This document shows, piece by piece, positions 52,952 through 60,083 of a stretch of 64,000 nt of DNA. The DNA comes from Nocardia wallacei. Its GTDB lineage: Bacteria > Actinomycetota > Actinomycetes > Mycobacteriales > Mycobacteriaceae. How positions within the stretch are numbered: position 1 is the first letter of the stretch; each line of letters starts with the position of its first letter. Both the position numbers and the translations under genes were made by a program. The notes beneath the pieces were generated by a model. It was not told where the DNA came from, did not search any database, and was given only the letters and a program-made list of their open reading frames with translations. The stretch covers positions 4,774,001 through 4,838,000 of the forward strand of contig NZ_AP023396.1 of assembly GCF_014466955.1 (NCBI RefSeq). Reading direction: 5' to 3'.

Positions 52952-53173
52952 ATGTACACTCCCGACACCGTCACCGAGGCGCCCACCCGACGGGTGACCG
53001 TCTACTTCGACGGCTCCGACCCCGGAGACGAGCTGGTGCTGGAGTATGCCGCCACCCGCTCCGAGGCATGGGAATTCGCGGCCGCCGCCGTGCACTCGGG
53101 CTTGGCGGTCACGATCGACACGAAGGTGCGCCCCGGCATGCGCCCTCTCCCCTGCCGGAGTCTGTGGCATTGA
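52952..53173 (+). CDS. Small protein of unknown function, 73 residues
   Basis: Strong Shine-Dalgarno (AGAAGGAG, 7 bp before ATG 52952). The product begins with a disordered segment, then a beta strand RRVTVYFDGSD and a helix YAATRSEAWEFAAAAV, followed by VTIDTKVRPG. It looks like a complete small alpha/beta domain. No motif identifies a function. It is divergent from the second secretory lipase. Confidence 0.6.
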   Translation: MYTPDTVTEAPTRRVTVYFDGSDPGDELVLEYAATRSEAWEFAAAAVHSGLAVTIDTKVRPGMRPLPCRSLWH

Positions 53174-53646
53174 CCCGCGACACGGGCACGAGCCGCCGCA
53201 TGGGCATCGACATGCGGCAGAGCGCGTACCGCCGCAGGGACATCAACGCGCGGCATAGCACGAGCCGCCGCATGGGTAGTACTGTCCCGAGCCGATTCCG
53301 TGCATCGGGTACGAGTGCGAAGACATGCCCACCGGACGGATGATGAGCGGTATCCGTCCGGTGGGCGTACCGCCGCTCGGCGGCTGCGTTGGGGTCGGAG
53401 CAGGAGGGAGTCATGGGGTTTCCCGCTCGCCGCGTCCGCGCGGTGCGACGGTCGGCGCTCGCCGGCAGGAGTTTTGGCGGGTTGCTACCAGCGAGCGCAC
53501 GTTGGAGGGAACGACGGTGTTCACCGGCGGCGCCTCTCGCGCCGCATGCACTCACCGTACGGCTGCGCCGCTACGCCCGCGAACGGAGCGCCCAGCTCTG
53601 GTCGCTGTCATAGCCGGTACTCGAAGTTGTTGGGACCGCACACAAT
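53174..53646. other. Spacer with a strong hairpin and no convincing gene
   Basis: 473 bp with Arg-rich shadow frames only. It contains the repeated phrase ACGAGCCGCCGCATGGG (about 53188 and 53259) and the perfect hairpin at 53327-53366. Confidence 0.55.
53327..53366. terminator. Perfect 15-bp hairpin in an intergenic region
   Basis: GCCCACCGGACGGAT (53327-53341) pairs with ATCCGTCCGGTGGGC (53352-53366), 10-nt loop. It is 154 bp after the small-protein stop, rather far for a terminator, and could be a dispersed palindromic repeat. Confidence 0.6.
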
Positions 53647-53949
53647 TCACGGCTCGGCCGGACGGGCATCGAGCCGGTAGAAACTGCTCGGACCACCCTC
53701 GGCGGTCTGCTCCTGGAATACGAACGCCAGCTCGCGCTCGTCGAACAGCCGGAACCATTCGTCCCACGACACTTCGCGCAGACCGTCTTCGCGGTAGCCG
53801 GGGAAATTGATGCGCAGCGGCTCGGGGCCGTCCGGCCGCCCAGGATCCGACGCCACCGCGGGCCGTGCGCCGCGATGCTCGGCCCAGGAACGGATCACCG
53901 AGGGCTCGGTGGTGACCCGGTAGCCGTCGGCGGGCTCGGGGTCAGGCAT
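53647..53949 (-). CDS. Small conserved protein of unknown function, second gene of the DUF3140 operon
   Basis: 100 residues. I recognise the type: short actinobacterial proteins with TEPSVIRSWAEHRGARPA near the start and LREVSWDEWFRLFDERELAFVFQEQTAEGG in the second half, sometimes misnamed branching enzyme. No catalytic motif. It starts at ATG 53949, 12 bp after the DUF3140 stop, so both are probably on the transcript from the SigF-like promoter at 54357-54381, pointing to a stress role. Confidence 0.75.
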   Translation of the reverse strand: MPDPEPADGYRVTTEPSVIRSWAEHRGARPAVASDPGRPDGPEPLRINFPGYREDGLREVSWDEWFRLFDERELAFVFQEQTAEGGPSSFYRLDARPAEP

Positions 53950-53961
53950 GCGCGGCTCCTC

Positions 53962-54297
53962 TCATTCCGTGCGCAAGGGGTCGTGGCCGATCGACATCAG
54001 TTCGTGGCGCCACTGCGGGCGCCCCGCCTCCGGTTCCGGCTCCACACCCCGCGCGTCGCGCACCCGGTCGACCACCGTGCGCATCACCGCGGCGTCGTGG
54101 TCGTCGAGGTCGGTGCGCCGCTTGCCGAGAATGGCCAGCACCCGCTGCCCCAGCGGCGTGCCGTCGCGATCCGGCGGCGGCTCGGCCTCGGGGCCGGCCG
54201 CGTCGGTGTACAGCCAATCCCGCAGTTCCCGCGACGACATGTTCACCGCCGTGTGGAACTCGTCCCACAGGCCGTCGTCGACGACAGATTCCGCCAT
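53962..54297 (-). CDS. DUF3140-family protein
   Basis: 111 residues matching DUF3140: LWDEFHTAVNMSSRELRDWL near the start, then LGQRVLAILGKRRTDL and DHDAAVMRTVVDRVRDARG. Function unknown; it may bind DNA or other plasmid/phage-like proteins, but nothing is proven. ATG 54297 has AGAGGAGGACC just upstream. A GTTT-N15-GGGTAG promoter lies 60-84 bp upstream. It is first in a two-gene operon. Confidence 0.82.
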   Translation of the reverse strand: MAESVVDDGLWDEFHTAVNMSSRELRDWLYTDAAGPEAEPPPDRDGTPLGQRVLAILGKRRTDLDDHDAAVMRTVVDRVRDARGVEPEPEAGRPQWRHELMSIGHDPLRTE

Positions 54298-54356
54298 GCG
54301 GTCCTCCTCTGCGCTCCACGCCGCGCTCGCGCGCGGCATTGTCGGGCGCTCCCCGG

Positions 54357-54381
54357 CTACCCGCCGCGCGCGGGCACAAAC
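54357..54381 (-). promoter_or_regulatory. SigF-type promoter for the DUF3140 operon
   Basis: Minus strand GTTT (54381-54378), 15 bp, GGGTAG (54362-54357), one base from the published SigF form GTTT-N15-17-GGGTAT. Confidence 0.65.
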
Positions 54382-54410
54382 CCGCTGGTGCCGGGCCCGC
54401 GGACGCGGAT

Positions 54411-54435
54411 GATTGCGTGAGCGATCGCCGGGTAA
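54411..54435 (+). promoter_or_regulatory. Possible SigF-type promoter, divergent copy
   Basis: GATT (54411-54414), 15 bp, GGGTAA (54430-54435): one mismatch in each box. It lies 19 bp before the ATG of the Vms1-like remnant that leads into the proline-rich gene. Confidence 0.4.
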
Positions 54436-54453
54436 CCGGCCCACGTGGTCAAC

Positions 54454-54641
54454 ATGAGTCTTCGAGAACTGGCCGACCACGAAGGCCCTTCGCGTCGGTC
54501 TACCTCGATGGCAGCAGCGATTCCGAGGACGCGGCGCGGCAGCAGCGACGGCGGCGCCGGGCGGTTCGCGACGAGCCGACCGAGGGGGATGCGCCCCGAC
54601 GGGGCCGGCGCATCGCCGCGACACGGTTGAGGAGGTACGAG
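54454..54641 (+). pseudogene. Frameshifted N-terminal remnant of a Vms1/baeRF-type protein
   Basis: From ATG 54454 the frame reads MSLRELADHEGP. The next expected residues, FASVYLDGSSDSEDAARQQ, are in the +2 frame from 54489, so one base is missing in the CCCTT run at 54486-54490. Together they match the start of actinobacterial Vms1/Ankzf1-like (baeRF) proteins, which are about 350-380 residues. Similarity stops after about 45 codons. The second frame runs without a stop into the proline-rich gene, so a fused product is conceivable. Confidence 0.6.
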
Positions 54642-55625
54642 ATGGACAGGGGAAACAGCAAGCACGGTCCGCGCCAGGACGACCAGCTGGCGCACGAACT
54701 GCAGGGAACGATCCGGGGCAATCGCTCCAGCCGCGCCGAGGAATGGCGCGATCCCGAGCCGCCCGCCGACGACGACCCCGAACTCACCGCCCGGCCCGAG
54801 CTGACGATCCCCACTCCCACGGATCCCGTTCCGCCGGACCCGTTTTCGCCCCCGAACCCCGAGACCCCGCCGCCGGACCCGATACCGGAGCCGCCCGGCC
54901 CCATCCCCGAGCCCGGAACCCCGGACCCGCTACCGGAACCCGGTCCACCCGACCCGCAACCGGGCCCCGATGCGACCGACGCGTTCCCGGACCCCGGCTC
55001 GGCCGATCCGCTCCCCGGCCACGGCCCCCAGGGACCGGTCGCCGACCTGGGCCCGCAGGGACCGATCCCGAATTCGGGTGCACCCGAACCGATTCCAGGC
55101 CCCGGGCCGACCGACCCGCTGCCCGGTCCGGGATTCGAGGACCCGCGCCCCGATGTCGAGCCCCCGGATCCGCAATCCCGTCCCGGGCAGAGCGTTCCGG
55201 TTCCGGGACCACAGGGGCCCATGCCGGGCACCGAGCCGCCCCCGCCGTACCCTGGCGCACCGAACGGGCCGTATCCCCCGCCGCAGGGCCCCGTCTCGAA
55301 TACCTTTCCCCCGCAACCCGATCCGGGCGGCCCACGTCCGCCGGGGCCACCGGCGGAACCGCCGCTCCCGGGACACCCGCCGGACCCCCAGCCACCCCGC
55401 CCCGACCCGAATCCGGAACCGCCCCGGCCCAACCCCAATCCCGAACCACCCAGGCCGAATCCCTATCCCGAACCGCCCCGGCCGAATCCGGAACCACCGG
55501 GTCCGGAGCCGCGCCCGCCGCTGCCCGGTCCGGTGCCGCACCCGATCCCGCCCGACCCGAATCCGACCTTCGAACGTCCGCCGCAGCCGCACGACCCCGT
55601 CCCGCCCGGTCCTACCGCCCGCTGA
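54642..55625 (+). CDS. Proline-rich protein with a conserved short N-terminal domain
   Basis: 327 residues. Residues 1-50 (MDRGNSKHGPRQDDQLAHEL, then RAEEWRDPEPPADDDPEL) belong to a small actinobacterial family I recognise but cannot name by function. From about residue 55 to the end the chain is proline-rich, with glycine, glutamate and aspartate, including tandem PNPEPPRPNP units near residues 270-290. No signal peptide. Such tails can be extended spacers or SH3-like binding surfaces. Family members normally lack this length of tail. ATG 54642 follows GAGGAGGTACGAG. A SigF-like promoter lies 207 bp upstream. Confidence 0.65.
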   Translation: MDRGNSKHGPRQDDQLAHELQGTIRGNRSSRAEEWRDPEPPADDDPELTARPELTIPTPTDPVPPDPFSPPNPETPPPDPIPEPPGPIPEPGTPDPLPEPGPPDPQPGPDATDAFPDPGSADPLPGHGPQGPVADLGPQGPIPNSGAPEPIPGPGPTDPLPGPGFEDPRPDVEPPDPQSRPGQSVPVPGPQGPMPGTEPPPPYPGAPNGPYPPPQGPVSNTFPPQPDPGGPRPPGPPAEPPLPGHPPDPQPPRPDPNPEPPRPNPNPEPPRPNPYPEPPRPNPEPPGPEPRPPLPGPVPHPIPPDPNPTFERPPQPHDPVPPGPTAR

Positions 55626-55642
55626 CCGATCGGCCGACTCCG

Positions 55643-56437
55643 TCAGTCGCGCAGTGCCTCGTCGCGCAGCCAGGTCAGGGTCTTGGAGAGAATGCGGGAG
55701 ACGTGCATCTGAGAGATGCCGAGCGCCTCGGCTATCTGGGTCTGGGTCTTGGCCTCGAAGAAGCGCATGATCAAAACCTGCTGTTCGCGATCGGGCAGGT
55801 CGGCGATGAGCGGCTTGACGGCCATGAATTCCTCGACGCGGTCGTAGCGCGGCTCGGCCTCACCGAGTACCTCGCGCAGTGGCAGCGGGGTGTTCTCGCC
55901 GTCGTCGCCGGACACCGATTCCAGCGAGGACAGCTGGTAGGCGTTGCCCGCGATCAGGGCCTGGGTGACCTCCACCAGGTCGACCTCGAGTTCGGCGGCG
56001 ATCTCGCGGGCCTTGGGCAGCCGGCCCAGCCGCTGCGCCAGGTCGTCGATGGCGCCCCCGATCGACAGCTGAATCTCCTTGGTGCGCCGGGGAACCCGCA
56101 CGGCCCAGGTGTTGTCGCGGAAATGCCGGCGGACCTCACCCATGATGGTCGGCACTGCGAACGACAGGAACGACGAGCCCCGCGTCACGTCGAAGCGGTC
56201 CACCGCCTGGACGAGCCCGACCCGGGCCACCTGCAGCAGGTCGTCGAAGTTCTCGCCGCGCCCGGAGAACTTGCGGGCGATGTGGTCGGCCAGCGGCAGG
56301 CAGAGCCCGATGATCTTCTCGCGCAATGCCTCCCGCTGCGCGCTGTGCTCGCCGAGCGCCGCCAGCGCCTCGAATTCCGGTTCGATGTTGTCGTAGCTGT
56401 CACCGCCGCGGTGACGCCGTCCGCGTTCATCCGCCAT
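55643..56437 (-). CDS. sigF: Alternative sigma factor SigF (sigma-B/F/G type)
   Basis: 264 residues, close to 261 in M. tuberculosis SigF. Region 2 includes NFDDLLQVARVGLVQAVDRF and FLSFAVPTIMGEVRRHFRDN; region 3 LSIGGAIDDLAQRLGRLPKA; region 4 LPDREQQVLIMRFFEAKTQ and IAEALGISQMHVSRILSKTL. It directs stress and stationary-phase transcription. Its ATG (56437) lies inside the end of the anti-sigma gene (11 bp overlap), implying translational coupling. Transcription is likely from the SigF-type promoter at 57221-57245, a feedback loop. Confidence 0.92.
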   Translation of the reverse strand: MADERGRRHRGGDSYDNIEPEFEALAALGEHSAQREALREKIIGLCLPLADHIARKFSGRGENFDDLLQVARVGLVQAVDRFDVTRGSSFLSFAVPTIMGEVRRHFRDNTWAVRVPRRTKEIQLSIGGAIDDLAQRLGRLPKAREIAAELEVDLVEVTQALIAGNAYQLSSLESVSGDDGENTPLPLREVLGEAEPRYDRVEEFMAVKPLIADLPDREQQVLIMRFFEAKTQTQIAEALGISQMHVSRILSKTLTWLRDEALRD

Positions 56438-56858
56438 CGGCCTCACCTCGCGCCCTGGTGAACTCGACGACCACGGGATATCCGTTGCCGTCCGCGTCGA
56501 ACGATTCGGTCCGCGCGGTGATGGAATTGGTGATGGTCTGCAGGACGTGCCAGCCGAAGCCGTCCTCGTCGAGTGCGTCGTCCACCGCGGCGAGGCCGGA
56601 CACCCGCACCGTCATCGCCGCGTCGTCGGCAGCGAACGCACAGTCGATTTCCGAGTCGGGCACCGCCTCCGCGATCAGCGCGGTGGCGATCTCGTCCAGC
56701 GCGACCCGGATGTCGGTCACCTCGTCCAACGCGAAATCCGCGATCAGCGCCACCGTTTCCGCGAGCGCGCGCAGCATGGTGAGCTGATTCAAGTCGGCCG
56801 GCACCCGGATACCCACACTCGATGTCTGCACGGGAGACCTCGAAACCCATTCGCTCAT
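56427..56858 (-). CDS. usfX: Anti-sigma-F factor UsfX/RsbW
   Basis: 143 residues with the histidine-kinase-like ATPase fold of RsbW. VTDIRVALDEIATALI stands for the N box, but the Asn that binds magnesium is Ala, and DGFGWHVLQTI replaces the glycine-rich lid. The same departures occur in M. tuberculosis UsfX from memory, whose behaviour differs from classic kinases. It should bind SigF and keep it inactive until an antagonist displaces it. ATG 56858 is preceded by GGAGGAGAGG at 8 bp; an earlier ATG at 56945 lacks one. Overlaps sigF. Confidence 0.87.
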   Translation of the reverse strand: MSEWVSRSPVQTSSVGIRVPADLNQLTMLRALAETVALIADFALDEVTDIRVALDEIATALIAEAVPDSEIDCAFAADDAAMTVRVSGLAAVDDALDEDGFGWHVLQTITNSITARTESFDADGNGYPVVVEFTRARGEADGG

Positions 56859-56935
56859 CGACACTTGCCTCTCCTCCCAACCGGTGAACCCGGCGGGGAC
56901 CCGCGGACCCCGACCGTTGCGCCAACCGTTCGCCT

Positions 56936-57181
56936 TCAGGTCCATGATCCGACGTATTCCTCCCGGGTGTCGGTCGGATACGGATCGGTGTGCAGCGCGG
57001 CCGTGTGCACGGCATGACGGACCTGCGCGCCGGTCGGCTTCGACTGCACGATATCGGCAGCCTTCGCCCGGCCGTACACCGCCGGTCGGTAGTTCTCCGG
57101 TTTTTCGTCGGTGCCGCCTCCCCGCAGCACCCCGCGACCCGTCATCCGCACCGCCGCCGACGACTCGGATCGCGAATCCAC
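56936..57181 (-). CDS. Unknown 81-residue protein leading the usfX-sigF operon
   Basis: GTG 57181 has AAAGG 7 bp upstream, and a perfect SigF-type promoter lies 40 bp before it. The product is hydrophilic: VDSRSESSAAVRMTGRGVLR, then ENYRPAVYGRAKAADIVQSK and TREEYVGSWT at the end. It is not M. tuberculosis UsfY, which has membrane helices. It ends 77 bp before usfX on the same strand. Function unknown; its position predicts stress induction with sigF. Confidence 0.6.
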   Translation of the reverse strand: MDSRSESSAAVRMTGRGVLRGGGTDEKPENYRPAVYGRAKAADIVQSKPTGAQVRHAVHTAALHTDPYPTDTREEYVGSWT

Positions 57182-57220
57182 AGGCGAACCTTTCTGCTCG
57201 GGAGGCCGTTCACTGCGCGC

Positions 57221-57245
57221 ATACCCCGAGCCCCCGCCCCGAAAC
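57221..57245 (-). promoter_or_regulatory. SigF-type promoter of the 81-residue gene-usfX-sigF operon
   Basis: Minus strand GTTT (57245-57242), 15 bp, GGGTAT (57226-57221): exact match to the SigF consensus. A transcript from here would have a leader of about 33 nt with a ribosome binding site, and would cover usfX and sigF. Confidence 0.75.
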
Positions 57246-57350
57246 CCCGCCGGTGCTACTCGCCGCGTCCGCGTTCGCGCACGGTCAGCACCGATTCCAC
57301 GGATATGCGCGGGACCGAGCCGGACCCGGTCCCGCGGCAAGCTCCGCCGG

Positions 57351-57746
57351 CTAGCCCTCCAGCGCGGACTGCATGGTCGCGTAGAAGCGGAACAGCGGAC
57401 GGGTGCCGGTGATCTTCAGGACGCGCTCGATCTCCGCGCGGCCACAGACGAGACGCAGGTCGACACCGGCTTCGGCGGCGGCGGTCTTGGCGGCGGCCAG
57501 CGACCGCGCCGATCGGATACTCAGGAAACGGGTGCGGCGCAGATCGAGGACGACCGCGCGGGTGCTGGAGCCGACGGCTTGGTCCAGGGACTTGCCGAAC
57601 ATCGCGGCCACGGCGGCGTCCAGCTCCCCCTCGACGCGGACAACCGTATAGTGCCGCCGCTGATCGCGAACGTGTGCCGGGGACGGCCCGACACCGTCCG
57701 GATTCGCCGCGTCGGTTTGACGTTGGAGAACGGCAATCGCAGACAT
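57351..57746 (-). CDS. STAS-domain protein (anti-sigma antagonist-like)
   Basis: 131 residues. The STAS domain (about 33-125) has VVRVEGELDAAVAAMF, AVVLDLRRTRFLSIRSARSL and VDLRLVCGRAEIERVLKITG. The site that is a phosphorylated Ser in SpoIIAA-type antagonists (FLDSSG) reads FLSIRS, so control by phosphorylation at the normal place is unlikely. ATG 57746 has GGGAGG upstream. It lies just upstream of the usfX-sigF operon in the same orientation, suggesting that it releases SigF from UsfX, as RsfA/RsfB do, but this is inferred from context. Confidence 0.8.
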   Translation of the reverse strand: MSAIAVLQRQTDAANPDGVGPSPAHVRDQRRHYTVVRVEGELDAAVAAMFGKSLDQAVGSSTRAVVLDLRRTRFLSIRSARSLAAAKTAAAEAGVDLRLVCGRAEIERVLKITGTRPLFRFYATMQSALEG

Positions 57747-58309
57747 AACTAGAGCCTCCCGTGCAATGGGCGTGCCCTGTCCGACATGGAGATCTGATGA
57801 CCCGAGCGGGCCGGATAACAGCCGGTGTTCCTACTGACCGTCTGTCTCCGGCTCACGCGAACGGCCTCCGCGTGCGAACCAGGGTCGGCTGTAGTCTCAA
57901 CCTGGCTACAGTCTGCCACGCCACACGCGCGCTGTCACCGCCGCGGCGCGACGAATCACCCACCGGCGCGTTCGGCCCTCATCCGATTTTCACGAATATC
58001 CTTGCGGCATTTCCCATTCCGACCTCCGTCCAGCCGTCGGCGATGTCCGGAAGCAATCGTGCTCGTTCCCGCATTTGCACGCACGCGGAGCGATAAACCA
58101 CCCCGTGCGGGTATCGGGCGGCGACGGTCGCCGCGGCGGCATTCAGGCCCTACCGAACCGCCACGGCGGGCCGCCGGGCGGGCGCCGTCCCGCACGCGCC
58201 GATGGCGGACCACTGCTCGTACCCGATGCACGCTCACCTGCACGAACAGCTCCGGCTCGGTAGACGAGTTCGCTTGCTAGCGTGGTCGTTTCGCGGTAGA
58301 TGTTCGGGG
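57747..58309. other. Spacer of 563 bp without a convincing gene
   Basis: Divergent region between the STAS gene and the phosphotransferase. Frames on both strands lack family features or ribosome binding sites. No repeat or strong hairpin and no SigF-type promoter facing the STAS gene was found. Confidence 0.5.
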
Positions 58310-59137
58310 GTGACAGTCGATCGGGCGCAGTTCTCGGCGCAGCGCCGCAGCTGGGAACAGCTACCCGAGGTCACCCGGGCCGCGGTGGAGGCGCTGACGG
58401 GACCGGTCCGCCGCGCCGAGTCGATCATCGCCGGATTCAGCAGCCATCTCGCCGCGGTGATCGACACCGACGGCGGCCGGACCTTCGTGAAGGGCATGCG
58501 CATCGACGACCCGGAGGTGTGGACCCAGCACCGCGAGGCCGTACTCGGCCCGCACGTCGGGCCGATCGGCCCCCGGCTGCACTGGCAGATCGCCGCCGGT
58601 GGCTGGGATCTGCTCGGATTCGAGTACATCGCAGGGCATTTCGCGAACTACCGGGTGGACAGCGACCTGGCCGCCACCGCCGCGGCGATGGCCGCACTGG
58701 GCCGGCTGCCCTGTCCCCCGGAGCTGGAATTGAAAGACGCCGAGGTGCGCTGGGGCGGCTATCTCGAGGATCCCGGGCAGGGCGCCCGATTCGCCGGCGT
58801 GACGCTGCTGCACACCGACTGGAATTACAGCAATGTGCTGGTCGGCGAGGGCGGGGCGCGGCTGGTCGATTGGCCGTGGGCGACCCGCGGCGCATCCTGG
58901 ATCGACCCCGGTTGCTGGCTGGTGTGGCTGATCTTCGCCGGTCACGAACCGGCCGCGGCCGAGCGCTGGGCGGCTCGGGTACCCGCCTGGCATCGCGCGG
59001 ACGCGGCCGATCTGCGGACGTTCGCGACGGCGCTGGCCGCCGAATGGACCGCGACCGCCAACCGCAACCCCAATTTCTGGACCCACGGCCTGCGCGACGC
59101 CGCCCGCCGCTGGGCCGCGTACCGCCGGACGATCTGA
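58310..59137 (+). CDS. Aminoglycoside-phosphotransferase-fold protein
   Basis: 275 residues from the GTG at 58310, which sits right after a GGGGG run; the longer frame from 58202 has no support. The kinase-like core shows TFVKGMR (lysine of the ATP site), the catalytic LLHTDWNYSNVLV (His-x-Asp-x4-Asn) and the metal Asp in RLVDWPWATRGASWIDPG. Proteins with this signature are often small-molecule or sugar kinases of unknown substrate; antibiotic resistance should not be assumed. Confidence 0.75.
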   Translation: MTVDRAQFSAQRRSWEQLPEVTRAAVEALTGPVRRAESIIAGFSSHLAAVIDTDGGRTFVKGMRIDDPEVWTQHREAVLGPHVGPIGPRLHWQIAAGGWDLLGFEYIAGHFANYRVDSDLAATAAAMAALGRLPCPPELELKDAEVRWGGYLEDPGQGARFAGVTLLHTDWNYSNVLVGEGGARLVDWPWATRGASWIDPGCWLVWLIFAGHEPAAAERWAARVPAWHRADAADLRTFATALAAEWTATANRNPNFWTHGLRDAARRWAAYRRTI

Positions 59138-59154
59138 CCGGTCGACGGATGCGC

Positions 59155-60000
59155 TCAGCGCACCGCCGCGCCGCCGGACGCGGCGATCACCTCGTCGAGG
59201 TGACCGGCGGTGATCTGCCGCCGCGCGTTGGCGACCGCGGTGATCAGCGCGGTGCCGAACGCGCCGTGCCGATCGAACAGCGTCGCGGCGCCGACCGCGA
59301 TCCCCTGCTCACTGAGGTGGTTGTCGGCCTCCAGGCCGACCTCGCCGCCGATCGGCAGGCGCGACAGCGCGACGGTCAGGTCGGTGTTGATGAAGCCGAC
59401 GCCCGCGTCGGACCAGTTGGTCACCATGCTGGTCTGTTCGGCGGCCATCGCCGCGAGCACGAACGGCGACAGCGGCTCGCCGGCGAGCACCGGCATCGGG
59501 CGCTGCCAGCTACGTTTGCGTCCGGCGTTCTCGTGCTCGGAGAAGCTCCGCGACCAGCCGTCGGACCCGTCGCTGCGCCACAGCGGCGCGGCCGGTCCGG
59601 TCGCGGGCGGCGCCAGTTCGATCGGCGGCGGCACGGGCGGGGAGTCGCGCTTCCAGATCCGGCCCGGCGGCTCCTGCGAGGGCTGCAGCAGCACCAGCGA
59701 CGCCCGCGCCGCCGGGGCCCCGTCCTGCCGCACCACCGCGTCGGCCACGCGAATGCGCTTACCGTCCCGCACCGATGTGGTGGTCACCGACAGCGGGCGC
59801 ATGCGGGCGGGCTTGAACAGATCCACGGTCAGCCGCACCGGCGCGAATCCGTCGGTGCTGTACTCCTTCTCCAGCGACCGGGCCAGCAGTCCGCACAGCG
59901 CCGGGCCCACGATCTGCTGTGCCGACCACTGACTGGCCGCCAGCGGCCGGGGCGTGAACAGTTCGCCCTCGGCATCGAAGTATCCGTACGTTTCGCTCAC
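59155..60000 (-). CDS. Acyl-CoA thioesterase-family protein (TesB-like double hotdog)
   Basis: 281 residues forming two hotdog halves. The first has GPALCGLLARSLEKE, VRLTVDLFKPARMRPL and a second strand ASLVLLQPS; the second has ANSR-like segments FINTDLTVALSRLPIGGEVGL, and ends VANARRQI. It probably hydrolyses acyl-CoA. The active-site Asp typical of TesB is represented by DLTVAL in the second half. ATG 60000 starts the frame. It follows the phosphoketolase stop on the same strand by 80 bp, with a LacI-type palindrome in the gap. Confidence 0.75.
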   Translation of the reverse strand: MSETYGYFDAEGELFTPRPLAASQWSAQQIVGPALCGLLARSLEKEYSTDGFAPVRLTVDLFKPARMRPLSVTTTSVRDGKRIRVADAVVRQDGAPAARASLVLLQPSQEPPGRIWKRDSPPVPPPIELAPPATGPAAPLWRSDGSDGWSRSFSEHENAGRKRSWQRPMPVLAGEPLSPFVLAAMAAEQTSMVTNWSDAGVGFINTDLTVALSRLPIGGEVGLEADNHLSEQGIAVGAATLFDRHGAFGTALITAVANARRQITAGHLDEVIAASGGAAVR

Positions 60001-60069
60001 CGCGTCATCCTGCCCGTTCCGGTCGCCACGGCGACTGATCTTGCTGCCTCAGGCAGATATACACGCGTA

Positions 60070-60083
60070 TGAAACCGGTTTCA
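60070..60083. promoter_or_regulatory. LacI-type palindrome TGAAACCGGTTTCA
   Basis: A perfect 14-bp palindrome with central CG, the form recognised by many LacI-family sugar regulators. It includes the phosphoketolase stop codon (60081-60083) and lies 70 bp upstream of the thioesterase start. No LacI gene is in this window. Confidence 0.45.

Noticed and set aside
53647..53949. MbtH-like protein that could serve the peptide synthetase
   Set aside because: The size is slightly large and the Trp/Pro signature of MbtH proteins is absent; it is cotranscribed with DUF3140 instead.
58289..58315. SigF-like promoter GTTT-N16-GGGTGA before the phosphotransferase
   Set aside because: The -10 box would cover the start codon, so it could not make a transcript that begins before it.
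53962..59137. Toxin-antitoxin or defence island around the small genes
   Set aside because: The genes are better explained as a SigF stress region. No toxin fold, nuclease or restriction gene was found among them.
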